Shown one piece after another: positions 35,521-45,510 of a stretch of 64,000 nucleotides of DNA. The notes under the pieces were generated by a model that was not told the DNA's origin, did no database searches, and saw only the letters and a list, made by a program, of their open reading frames with translations. The stretch spans positions 434,001 through 498,000 of the forward strand of contig CM028336.1 in NCBI GenBank assembly GCA_016647705.1. Reading direction: 5' to 3'. Each line of letters begins with the position of its first letter. Position 1 is the first letter of the stretch. The translations under genes and the position numbers were made by a program. The DNA is from Eucommia ulmoides (taxonomy: Eukaryota; Streptophyta; Magnoliopsida; Garryales; Eucommiaceae).

Positions 35521-36690
35521 GGAGCAGTTACCAAAAAGTCCTCATATGAGGACACAACTATCAAATACATTTTTTTTTAAAAACATGTTACAAAATAATC
35601 CTTTTACCTTTTTGTGACAATTTTATCCCTCGTGTTATATTCAACACAAAGATCGTGTTATATTCAACACAATCTCGTGTTGAATATAACACGAGATTGT
35701 GTTACATTCTAATTTTTTCATTTAAATTGATAATTTTTCTATCCTATATTCATATTGATATTCAACACGATTTCGAATATAACACGAGATCGTATTATAT
35801 TTCACTTTCATCACCGTATTCAACACAAGATCGAGTTACATTCCAATTTTTTCATTTAAATTAATACAAATCAAATCAATTTAACCAAATGAACCATATA
35901 TTCTATTCAAATCAATCCAAACAAATCAACCAAATCACCACTCAAATTGGAGTTATCAAAAGCACTCTCATCCAACCAAAATCAATCCAAAACAAATCAA
36001 ACCCTAATCTTCCAATTCAACCAAACAAACCCTAAAATTCCAATCCACACTACTCACTCTTTTCTCCATTCCTCCTTAACTACCTCTGCCATTCTTCACT
36101 CCGTCGCAGTCCACAAAAGAGCACCAGCAGCAAGAGCAAGAATCAGATGAAATCGAAGAAAATCGCGAATCGAAACTTCGTCTCTTCCACACTCTCACAA
36201 CGATCATTGAATTGAATTGTTTTCCCCACTAAATTACGAAGAAATTCAGCATCTCAGCCTTCGAATTTCTCCCTATCGCCATTCCATTGCATTTCAATCG
36301 TCTTCAGCTCGTTCTAGAGTTTCGATCTGACACCGTTGCATCAGTAATTGCTCGTTGTCGTCCATTTATATTGGCCAAAACGAGGTATGATTTGGCCACC
36401 TCTAGTCGATGCTCCACTAAGTCTCTGTCCACCATCACCGCTAAACCCTCGCCAACTGTCGTCGTTGCCGCCGAACCTCTTCATCGTCGTATTAGGTGAG
36501 AACTTGGGAGTGAAAAAGGGAGGGGGGAAAAAAAAGATGCAGGAAGGGCAAAATCGTCACTTCAAAAAATTTAGGACTATCTTGTGCAAATCAGCGCTTT
36601 TTAAAAGACTATCTTGTGCAAAAAAAAAAAAAATAGTGAGACTATCTTATAGATTTAACTTTCCAAGGAGACTATTTGGTATTTTTCCCA
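35521..36690. mobile_element. MULE-like insertion upstream of HSF copy 1
   Basis: The sequence is absent from the matching position upstream of HSF copy 2 (near 45850), which gives an empty-site comparison. It is flanked by a 9-bp AAAAATAAA (35512-35520 and 36691-36699). Its ends are imperfect inverted repeats (GGAGCAGTTACCAAAAAGTC versus, reversed, TGGGAAAAATACCAAATAGTC). A 9-bp duplication and such ends fit a non-autonomous Mutator-like element. It holds a cluster of palindromic GTGTTATATTCAACAC-type motifs (35630-35840) and a more GC-rich coding-like stretch (36040-36500), perhaps captured host DNA. Confidence 0.6.
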
Positions 36691-36699
36691 AAAAATAAA

Positions 36700-36982
36700 T
36701 TCATTACATTTACAATTTAATTTGTAAAATATAAAGAGTGACCATGTAATATTACAAAGAATGGGGGGTAAAAAGTGATAATTATTTGGAAGATGTGCCT
36801 TGCTGGCGCAGTGTTCTCCTTCGAAGTTTCGCGCGGTTTCGGCCGATTCGTGAACATCACCTTCGCCTTCGTTGACCCTCTCTCTCACACTTACAAATAG
36901 CGTCCACAATCCAGTGAGTCGGAGCATCGTTGATTAGCGAGTTTTGATTTTTCCGGCGTTGTTGACAGCGGCAGCAGCGACC
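36700..36982 (+). promoter_or_regulatory. Proximal promoter and leader of HSF copy 1
   Basis: Matches the region just upstream of HSF copy 2. It contains GAAGTTTC (36823-36830) and TTCGTGAA (36847-36854), each a pair of facing nGAAn units with the 2-base spacing of heat shock elements. In copy 2 both are changed (GACGTTTC and TTCGTGCC). Two-unit elements are weak; the regulatory role is inference. Confidence 0.4.
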
Positions 36983-38653
36983 ATGACCGGCGTACATGAA
37001 AATGGGAGCAATTCGAGATCGATCGGGTATTCTTCATTTCCTCTGTTTCCGATCAAGACGTACGACATGGTGGAGGATCCTTCGACGGACTCGGTGGTGT
37101 CATGGAGCGATAGCAACAAAAGCTTCGTCGTCTGGAACGCCTTCAATTTCGCTAGAGATCTTCTGCCCAAGTATTTCAAGCACAACAACTTCTCCAGCTT
37201 CGTTCGACAGCTGTACACTTATGTGCGTATCTCTTTCTCTCTCATGATATCATGTGATGTCGGATCGAATTCGGGACGTTGTTGGGGGGAAAATGTTCAA
37301 TTTTAGATCTGCATGCTACTAGTTTATTAGTTCAGTTTACTGCTTACAGTACTCTCATGGGGAGAGGGACATGGGTTTTACTTTGATTATATTGATATTT
37401 ATTAGTTCTTTGGTGCAATGTCATCTTCAAAGCTATGCATTGCTTATACGTTCTACCTAATTTGCTAATAGACCTTAATTTTTCGTTGTTTCTATATGAT
37501 CAATCAGGGTTTCAGGAAAGTTGATCCAGATCGTTGGGAATTTGCGAATGAAGGGTTTCTTAGAGGCCAGAAGCACCTCTTGGAGAGTATAAACAGGCGG
37601 AAACCTGTACATGGACAACAGGATCATCAACAACCTACTCATGCCCAGGGCACAGCCATGGGGTCTTGTGTTGTTGAAGTGGGAAAATTTGGTCTCGAGG
37701 AAGAAGTCGAAAGGCTCAAAAGAGATAAGAATGTTCTTATGCAGGAGCTTGTCAGGATAAGACAGCAGCAGCAAGCGACAGATAACCAGCTTCAAACAGT
37801 TGGTCAGCATGTTCACTTGATGAAGCAGCAAATGATGCCATTACTGGCAAAGGCAATGCAGAGTTCCGGCTTTTCAGCCCAGCTTGTGCATCAGCAGAAT
37901 GAAAGTAACAGGCTAATTTCTGGAGTGAGTAAGAAAAGGAGACTCCCCGAGCAGGAAGAAGAGAATTTCGTGAGCAAACTGGGGATTGAAACACAGAATG
38001 GAAGGATTTTTGAGTACCAACCATTAATGGACGAAGCAGCAAAAACAATGCTGCAGCAAATCCTGAATATGAATTCATCAGCCAGGATGGAATCATCAGT
38101 CAACAACAAAAAATTGTTTCTTATCGATAGTGTGCCCTCTTCCGACATTTTAGACAGTGGTGGCTCCTCCAGTCAGATTCCTGGAGTTACCCTTTCAGAG
38201 GTGCTACCCACAACTGAGTCTGAATATCCCATGGCTCCTCCATCTTGGCCTGAAAAGGATAAATTGGTTCACTTTCAAGGTACGGGTTTTCATGATCATC
38301 ATCCTCTAAGTGACAATCTTTTGAGTGTGCAAGGAGTTCCAGTTGAAAGCAGCGGTTACTTAACCGGGTTGAGTTTTGCTGAAAGTGAGGATGCAATTCC
38401 AGGGTTTGTGGATGGAGTTTTGCAAGCTGTGCCGGATGGGTTAAGTTCTGATCCTGAGATCGATACGTTGCTTGATGAAATACTCGGGATGAGTTTTGCT
38501 GAAAGTGAGGATGCAATTCAAGGGTTCAGTTCTGATCAGGAGATCGATACGGTGCTTGATGATATCCCAAAGCTTACTGAAACCAACAATGCTTTTTGGG
38601 AACAGTTTCTTTCAGCTAGCCCTATTTCAGGAGAGCAATGGTATCAATTCTAG
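36983..38653 (+). CDS. HSFA1: HSFA1-type heat shock transcription factor, damaged copy
   Basis: Exons 36983-37222 and 37508-38653, split by the single intron typical of plant HSFs inside the DNA-binding domain; 461 residues. DNA-binding domain at about 23-115 ([18 protein letters not shown] then [18 protein letters not shown]), coiled-coil HR-A/B at about 150-220 ([19 protein letters not shown]), nuclear localisation signal SKKRRLP, and AHA activator AFWEQFLSA near the end. Four departures from copy 2: invariant Asn of RQLNTY is Tyr; nine bases missing in HR-A/B (VHLMKQQMM); a duplicated FAESEDAI...EIDT segment; and a net 2-base loss after 'SGE' that shifts the frame to an early stop and removes the LSEQMGLL export signal, still readable out of frame at 38654-38790. 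It may still be expressed. Confidence 0.85.
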
Positions 38654-39118
38654 CACCACCACAGAAAGTAATAGTTGAAAGGAGGGTGAACTTCCGTCTG
38701 GAGAAGGGAATTTATGGGATCAAACCAAGCATATGAATTATCTTAGTGAACAGATGGGACTTCTTGCTCCTGCTTCCCGGAGCGGCCGACCAATTTTATA
38801 TCCAGTCTTTCTTGCCATTGGAGGTCATTTTCAAATACTGTATCAGCTTCTGCAAAACAGAGTCTTGATATGTTTTTATTCTCTTCGTCAACGTTTTATT
38901 GGTTGATGATGTGTCGATATATGCAATAGTTTTAAAAAAACAAAAAGGGTATGTTATACCCCAAAAGTTTACACGAAATGTATGTTTGTATGCTTGGTAT
39001 TATATGTGAATTATATTTCAAATTGAAGTTCATATAAATTTTTGTTCAAAGTCAGGCTTTCTGGTGTTGTGTTAACACCGCTTTGTCAAATTAGAATAAG
39101 AAAATGAGAAAGTATTTT
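38654..39118 (+). pseudogene. Lost C-terminal codons and 3' UTR of HSF copy 1
   Basis: After the premature stop the sequence still matches the end of HSF copy 2, including the former export-signal codons (out of frame) and the 3' flank with 'gggtatgttataccccaaaa'. It runs into the junction TRIM at 39119. Confidence 0.75.
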
Positions 39119-39335
39119 TTTTTTTTTATGTTGAATCCCACATTGGTGTTCGGTCCCCGATATTATTCTTTTGCAGTAGTTTGGCAAAATTCACCCTGCG
39201 CGTCAGGGGGCGTGTTGAATCTCACATCGCTCGTGTTACCTAATCCTGGACAATATATAAAGTTTAGGGCAATCCTCCCTTCACAAGACGTCTTTTGAGA
39301 TTGAGTTAAGCCCATTAATACAGTGATTGAACCCA
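39119..39335 (+). mobile_element. Junction TRIM repeat, apparently a hybrid
   Basis: Its first part (TATGTTGAATCCC, 'ggtccccgatat', 'gttgaatctcacat') follows the copy 3' of HSF copy 2 (48489). Its second part ('cgctcgtgt', 'ctaatcctggac', 'tatataaagtttagggcaat') follows the copy in intron 7 of the kinase-fold gene (29845). The switch lies near 39215-39240. Left flank is HSF 3' sequence and right flank is kinase-fold intron 7, as expected at an unequal crossover. Confidence 0.7.
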
Positions 39336-40035
39336 AGTTAATTTTAAATAAATCAAATCATGTTAATAAAAATATTTCGAAATTAAAAAAGGGGGGTCAA
39401 TTTGAAAGGTAGTTGACCGCCATGGTATCATGTAGCAAAAGCATACCGTATATCAACTGAAAAGGCGAGATCTCGAAGGCGAGGAATTAAGTAAGCAGCA
39501 TCTCCCTCGAATATTGTACTGCCATTTCAAGTAGAACATAATGTTACGTTGATCGGTTTAAAAAGTCAAGACAAGATGTAAAAAATTTGGAATCTAATTA
39601 CACACTTTCAGGCACATACTTGAGAACTACCGAAGAAGGTCCAAGACTGATGCAGCCTCTCGTGGTCATGCATATAGGCTAAACCGCTTATAACACCCTG
39701 AAGAAGCTTAATAACAAAGTACCTTTTGCGCTTTATAGCTCGCTCTGTATCGTAAGGATTCCAAAATGTGTCTCCTTGTGCTACATTTTTCGAATTTTTT
39801 TCACTTGTAATCTTTGTGTAGTCTGCAGCACTGTATTTCCCATAATTCCTAAAAGCAAGCCACTGAAAGTAAACAAATTTGTCCAAGTTGTGATTTCGGT
39901 TAAACACAAAAAATAACTGGAGTACCTCTATATGGACCTTGAGCTATCCTTCCTTCATAAAGCCTGCAACAAAACTGCCCCGCATGGTGTTATTAGGCAG
40001 ACAACGAAGGAATTGCAATGAGGAAATGGCGTATT

Positions 40036-40690
40036 TGTTGGGTTCAGAGGCGACAAACATTTGATAATAGAAAATATGCGGAAGTGAAGAAAATGGCAAT
40101 TACAAAAGTGACACGAGATTTAACGTGGTTCGGCACAACTTGCCTATTCCACGGGCGAAGAACAATGAATGATTTCACTAATATAAATAAATTATACAAA
40201 ATGAGATAAGTTTTTGAACTCAAGAATTAACAACAAAATTTCCACAAATCTCTCTCAACAAATACACTCTCTTTTGAGCATGGATACACAAAATTCTAGT
40301 ATAGAATTTCCAATACACCTTCATGAGAGATGCACTCACGATTGGAGTGATCTACCTCTGCTTCAGAACCTCTGCCGAATATCTTGCATCTTCTTCCACT
40401 GCCTTCAACAAAAGCTGTTGCCGCTGAAATTTTCCTTCCAGTTCATTACTTCAGGAAAATGGCTGACGACAGAGAAAAAAGAGAATTTTCTTTTTCTTTT
40501 GTCAAAGAAAGAAAAGTTCTCTCTTTTAAACAACACCCACAACAGGCCAAGAAAAAATCCTTTCAAAAAAGGAAGACGGCCGACAATTATCAAAATGGAA
40601 AACATAAAACAATAGACTTTTTTTTTTCACAACAAACAAATGTAAAAAAAACAAAAGGACCCACGTTGAAATTTGAGCCACAACCTAACA
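40036..40690 (-). repeat. Left LTR, inverted relative to the element
   Basis: Reverse complement of the 3' LTR along its whole length: begins TGTTGGGTTCAGAGGCGACA and ends 'GCCACAACCTAACA', the complement of the LTR start TGTTAGGTTGTAGC. About 655 bp with small indels. Several open frames here are antisense shadows of the LTR. Confidence 0.85.
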
Positions 40691-40970
40691 ATTTGGAAAT
40701 TCTATACTACAATTTTGTGTATCGATACTCAAAAGAGAGTGTATTTATTGAGAGAGATTTGGGGAGATTTTGTTGTTAGTTCTTGAGTTCAAGAACTTGT
40801 CTCCTTTCGTATAATTTCTTTATATTAGTGAAACCATTCATTATTCTTCGCCCGTGGAGTAAGTACGTTGTGTCGAACCACGTTAAATCTTGTGTCACTT
40901 TTGTAATTGTCATTTTCTCCGCTTCCGCATATTTTCTATTTTCATATTTTTGTCGCCTTTGAACCCAACA
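40691..40970 (+). repeat. 5'-truncated forward 5' LTR
   Basis: Matches the last 280 or so bases of the 3' LTR ('ttgtgtat.gata.tcaaaag', 'tcttgagttcaagaa', 'tgtcgcct...aacccaaca') and ends at the primer site. Its first 400 or so bases are missing where the inverted LTR abuts. Confidence 0.8.
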
Positions 40971-40994
40971 AGTGGTATCAGAGTCCAAAGTTCA

Positions 40995-41978
40995 ATGGTT
41001 TCCGCAAAATTTGACATAGAGAAGTTTGAAAGAGAGAATGACTTTAGTTTGTGGCGCATCAAAATACGCGTTTTTTTGCGACAACAAGGTTTGGCAAAAA
41101 ATTTGGATACAGACGAGGCATCCAAATTATCCAAAGAGCAGGCAACAGAGATGGAAGAAAAAGCACATAGTGCAATTCAACTATCTCTTGCGGATGCAGT
41201 ACTTAGGGAGGTTGCAAACGAAGAAACAGCTAAAGGACTATGGGACAAGCTAGAAAGCTTGTATATGACAAAATCTCTCACGAATCAGTTGTATTTGAAG
41301 CAACGGTTGTACACTCTCAGAATGGAAGCGGGTATGTCCATACACCAGCACCTTGATAATTTTAATCGAATTATCATGGATTTGAAGAATATTGACGTCA
41401 AGGTTGACGAGGAGGACCAGGCTCTTATCCTTTTGTGTTCACTACCAATTTTATATGATTCCTTTGTTAATTCCATGTTATATGGACGGGATTTAATTTC
41501 CTTAACCGACGTCAAGGCATCCTTAAACTCGAAAGAGTTGATGACGAAGTTGAATGCCGAAGGTAGTGATGATCAGGCAGCAGGCCTGTTCGTTAAAGGG
41601 AAGAAAGGTTTAGTGAAAGGCGACGATAAATAAAAAAAAAACATTAAGTGTTATTATTGTCATCAGTTTGGGCATTACAAGTCAAAATGCCCTAAGCTCA
41701 AAAAACGTGATGGTCAAGAGACAAATACAGAGGCAAATGTTGGTTTGGATGAAGATTCACAATTTGTTCTTTCTGTTTCAGCTCCAAAAATTCGCTCCAA
41801 AGACGAGTGGATTTTAGATTCGGGTTGCTCCTATCACGTGTCTCCTAATAAGGATGCATTTACCACCTATGATTCGGTCAATGGTGGCACAGTCTTGATG
41901 GGTAACGATATAGGCTCAGTCCGGATCCAATTGCATGATGGAGCTCTTAGAACATTGACGGGTGTCCGTCATGTATAG
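40995..41978 (+). pseudogene. gag: Copia gag and protease with in-frame stop
   Basis: ATG 40995 opens a 212-codon gag (MVSAKFDIEKFERENDFSLW ... AKGLWDKLESLYMTKSL) of the UBN2/retrotran_gag type. TAA at 41631 stops it. The same frame resumes with a CCHC knuckle [14 protein letters not shown] (CX2CX4HX4C) and a copia protease [13 protein letters not shown] (DSG active site). It ends at a second stop after GVRHV (41978). Frameshifted pol-like pieces (for example GAVTMMIGRKIGGLYIL near 42070-42120) follow. Confidence 0.85.
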
Positions 41979-42524
41979 ATTTGCAGAAGAGTCTCGTGTC
42001 TTTGAGCAGTTTGGATTCGTAAGGCTGCAAGTTCTCCGCAAGAGGTAGAGTTTTAAGGGTGAGCTGAGGTGCCGTAACAATGATGATAGGGAGAAAGATT
42101 GGCGGTCTTTATATTCTTCAAGTTGGTACAGTTAGTACTACAGGTGTTTCAAGGTCTCAAAAGTAAGTGGGGCTTCAGATGAAATAATTTGGTGGAGTGT
42201 GAATTAGTACTCTTTCAGTTCGTGGAAGAGAGTTTTCAGAGAAGAAAGGTTGATCGTTCTCGGATGAAAAGCATATATTTGTGAAGCACTTATTGTGGCA
42301 GAAAATATGGGAGTTCCATATTCCAGATTTGTCAAAACAAGTGAGTGTGTCCTGCGAATTTTGGTACATCGAGTTGATGTTTGAGGACAAGTTCAAAGAG
42401 CCCTTGAACTTTGTCAGAATTAATCTCTAAAATTGAGATTTTGTTAAAAAAAACAGTATGAGAAAGAATGTCCTCATGTATGAAGAAAATTTTGTTTGGT
42501 TGAAAATCTCTCCAAGGTAGAGAT

Positions 42525-43218
42525 TGTTAGGTTGTAGCTCAAATTTTAACGTGGGCCATTTGTTTATTTGACATTTGTTTGTTATGAAAAAAAAAAAACT
42601 ATTGTTTTGTATTTTCCATTTTCATAATTGTCGGTAATCTTCCTTTTTAGAAAGGATTTTTTCTTGGCCTGTTGTGGGTGTTGTTTAAAAGAGAGAACTT
42701 TTCTTTCTTTGTCAAAAGAGAGAGAAAATTCTCTTTTTTCTCTGTCGTCGGCCATTTTCCTGAAGGAATGAACTGGAAGGAAAATTTCAGCAACAACAGC
42801 TTTTGTTGAAGGCAGTGGAAGAAGATGCAAGATATTCGGCGGCCGATTTTGAAGAAAATTGAAGAAGACAAAAAAAAATCAAATTTTTCTTCATCTCACT
42901 AGATCACTCCAAGTGTGAGTGCATCTCTCGTGAAGGTGTATTGAAAATTCTATACTAAAATTTTGTGTATCCATATTCAAAAGAGAGTGTATTTGTTGAG
43001 AGAGGTTTTAGGAGATTTTGTTATTAATTCTTGAGTTCAAGAATTTGCCTCATTTTGTATAATTTCTTCATATTAGTGAAATAATTCATTGTTTTTTGTC
43101 CATGGAGTAGGCAAGTTGTGCCGAACCACGTTAAATGTTGTGTCACTTTTGTAATTACTATTTACTCCGCTCCTATATATTTTCTATTTTTATATTTTTG
43201 TCGCCTCTTAACCCAACA
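42525..43218 (+). repeat. 3' LTR
   Basis: Starts TGTTAGGTTGTAGCTC after a purine-rich tract 'ccaaggtagagat' and ends TTAACCCAACA at the GTATT duplication. About 694 bp. Confidence 0.85.
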
Positions 43219-43834
43219 GTATTTACCACAATATAATCAATGTACTTATGCACCTGATCTTCACATTGCCTTCTCCGACGTCCTGAACTCTCAATCGTCC
43301 CATTTCGTCGCTCAGATTCTCAATGTTCATCCCCGATTGAAACCCCGAATAGCTGGATTAACAACTTTCCTCGATCAAATTCAAATTCAAATTCAAAACA
43401 GGAGAAAATCGATAATCCAAAAAAATAAATCAATACCTAGTGATGTTCATGAATCCGTAGCCTCCGATGAGTTGGGATCGGTGATCAGACTCGCTCTGCA
43501 TCGGCGAGACGGATGAGTTAATTTCCTCTGTGAGGGAATCAAATTGGAGCTTCTGAAGAAGCGTAAGCTCAACGAAGCTCTGCACGAAGAGAGAGAATCA
43601 GGAGCCGTGAGAGGCATGTTGGTGTTTCCTCTTCCTCCTTCTTGTTGTATTGTTTGTTTGTTTCTGGGGGCTACGACTGTGAGAGAAATTTCAATGGCGC
43701 GAATGGACGATAATGGAGGAGTGAACTGGAGAAGATAGGAGGGTGGGGTCCAAAGTGTAAATTAAGTCGGCCTTATCTCTCCCCATGGCAAATACATCCA
43801 AATTTTTAGAGGTAAAAGTGAGAAAACAAAATGT

Positions 43835-44190
43835 TTTTTGGCCCCTTATTTTATTCTTAATTTTAAAAAAGTCCCATATACAATTGTAACTTGTGTTTTA
43901 GTCCCGTGCATTAAAAAAAGACAGAAAGCTCAATACACTCTCGCAATTACATGTATCTAACTTGTGTGCAAAATATTTGTTAGATGTAACAAATATTACA
44001 AAAGTACATGTAATTTGTAACTTACAGTTAATATTACACAGTTATGTGTAACTAATATTATATAGTCGTGAGCACGTGCAAAACTAATACACAAGTAAGA
44101 ATTAATTTAAGGGATTAATCAAAACTCATGTTTTAAATTGAACTAATAATATATTACACATGCTATTTGGGACTAATCATCAATTATTAA
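43835..44190. mobile_element. MITE-like repeat
   Basis: Second member of the family at 27735-28075: 'agtcccatatacaattgtaa', 'aattacatgtatctaacttg', 'tgctatttgggactaatcat'. No coding content. Confidence 0.45.
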
Positions 44191-44395
44191 AAAAAAAAGA
44201 AACAATACCTCAGTGGACATTTGATATCTTTGAAATTTAATCAAGAAAAATTATAACTCAAATCAATAAGTTGAAACTCACATTGGTTTTTTCATAGGGA
44301 TTTGACCCTAGCAAGGAAGATTTTATATCCAATTTGACGTCCATGAAGCTAATGATCAGTATATCCAATCATTTCTCTCTGATTTGTTCAAAAAT

Positions 44396-44700
44396 TTAAC
44401 TCGGAACTAAGATCTTTAGAACACATAGAGTTTTTCCTAGGTTAAAGCCTTCGTCGTGATTCTCATCAGATTCCATCATAAAGTTTTCATCATTATTAAA
44501 GAAAACTTCTTCAATTATCGTATTTTGATCATTTTGCCCTCCACTAATCGCCTCCTTAGAGGATTTTGGCTTAATCATCGGTCTGGGCCTTTAGAAGATT
44601 GAGCTGGAGGCACATGTTGTGGTTGTGCCTCAAGGGCCAACGATGGATTGATCACCGTCATTTTCGTATCCTTGTTAGATTCAAGGGAAGTTTCGATTTC
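44396..44700 (-). pseudogene. Degenerate coding-like fragment
   Basis: Two overlapping minus-strand frames read MTVINPSLALEAQPQH ... then MIKPKSSKEAISGGQNDQ ... EEVFFNNDENFMMESDEN, apparently one acidic reading frame broken by a frameshift near 44578. Part of it matches 33322-33525 in the first unit. I do not recognise the family. Confidence 0.35.
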
Positions 44701-44999
44701 TTAGGATTACACGTTGCTAGGTTGAGGATCATTATTAACTTTTTTTGGTGTTTCTTGTGAGACAATCTTCTTCCTCATTTAAATGACTTTGGGAGAGACT
44801 CTCTTTACAGAGATGACATTTTTTATCCAATTCTCCCGATTACCACGTTAACTTAAGTTATCTCCGTTCTCATTAAAATTAAGGTTTTTGTAATAGCAGT
44901 TTGTATGGAATAGAGAATAAAAGAGTTACGTATTTAGTAAGCTTTATAGGATTAACTATTGTGGAAAATTGGTTTATCTATATTATAGGAAATTGATCA

Positions 45000-45510
45000 A
45001 CCCAACAAAACCGTCCTTGTCTAATAAACGTTTGTAGATTATTTCTCATAATCATAATAAAACGGAAATTAATTAAAGATCATAAACATACATGATTATT
45101 AGGACACAACAATGAAGAACGATAATTGAAAACGTACCTGTTTGGGCCATCGCAAAAAATTGAATCTGTCGCAGCGGATTACTAACTAGGTCTTCCTCCC
45201 TATGATCTAGATTATTGCGGCAGCAGCTCTCACTTTCAATGGGAAAAAAAACCCTTTATCTAGATTAGGGAGGGGATCTAGTTATATATACTAATGTTTC
45301 TCGTTGGACCCTCCCATAACGGGCTTCAACGAAACTCTAAACCTACACTTGTCACTTAACTGGGCTTCTACATAAAAGACGCTACAACCCAAATCAAAAT
45401 ATGATCACTGATTATTTGAGCTGCGTAATATAATAAATTATCCATTAACCCGTTTTTGTAAAACAATTAATTCAATTAATGTTAGCTCATAAAATATTCC
45501 AACAACGTTC
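45000..45510 (-). mobile_element. Possible solo LTR
   Basis: On the minus strand the segment starts TGTTGGAATATTTTATGAGC (from 45507) and has a TATA-like 'agtatatataactagatccc' and a leader-like part. It interrupts similarity between the two duplicated units. The other end and a target duplication could not be fixed. Confidence 0.4.

Larger units (their letters stand above)
40036..43218 (+). mobile_element. Copia element with inverted left LTR and 5-bp target duplication
   Basis: Flanked by GTATT (40031-40035 and 43219-43223); the empty site exists in the parent gene (GCGTATTTACC near 32516). Order: complete LTR in reverse orientation (40036-40690), a 5'-truncated forward LTR (40691-40970), a primer site TGGTATCAGAG (40973), gag and protease (40995-41978), decayed pol remnants, and a full forward LTR (42525-43218). 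Outer ends are TGTTGGG and CCCAACA. Most of integrase and all of RT-RNase H are missing, so it is non-autonomous. See findings for the inverted LTR. Confidence 0.85.
39447..43617 (-). pseudogene. Partial, broken copy of the kinase-fold gene
   Basis: Holds counterparts of exon 1 (43617-43437), exon 2 (43352-43254), exon 3 (about 39963-39910), exon 6 (39862-39620) and exon 7 (39518-39447). Exons 8-12 were never included because the duplication ends in intron 7. Exons 4-5 and the exon-3 splice donor are deleted between about 39900 and 39910. Exon 6 lacks 2 bases (GACTGATG for GACTCTGATG), shifting the frame. Exon 1 lacks about 18 bases. Intron 2 carries a 3.18-kb copia insertion (40036-43218). 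It cannot make the parent protein. Confidence 0.9.

Noticed and set aside
37475..38516. Minus-strand frames across HSF copy 1
   Set aside because: Antisense shadows of the HSF exon; equivalent shadows occur in copy 2.
40214..40779. Plus-strand frames of 130 codons in the copia left end
   Set aside because: They lie in the inverted LTR, and mirrored frames appear in the 3' LTR; they are non-coding LTR sequence.
40036..43218. Reading the copia composite as a DNA transposon with long terminal inverted repeats
   Set aside because: Primer site, gag, CCHC, DSG protease, TG...CA ends and 5-bp duplication all mark it as an LTR retroelement.
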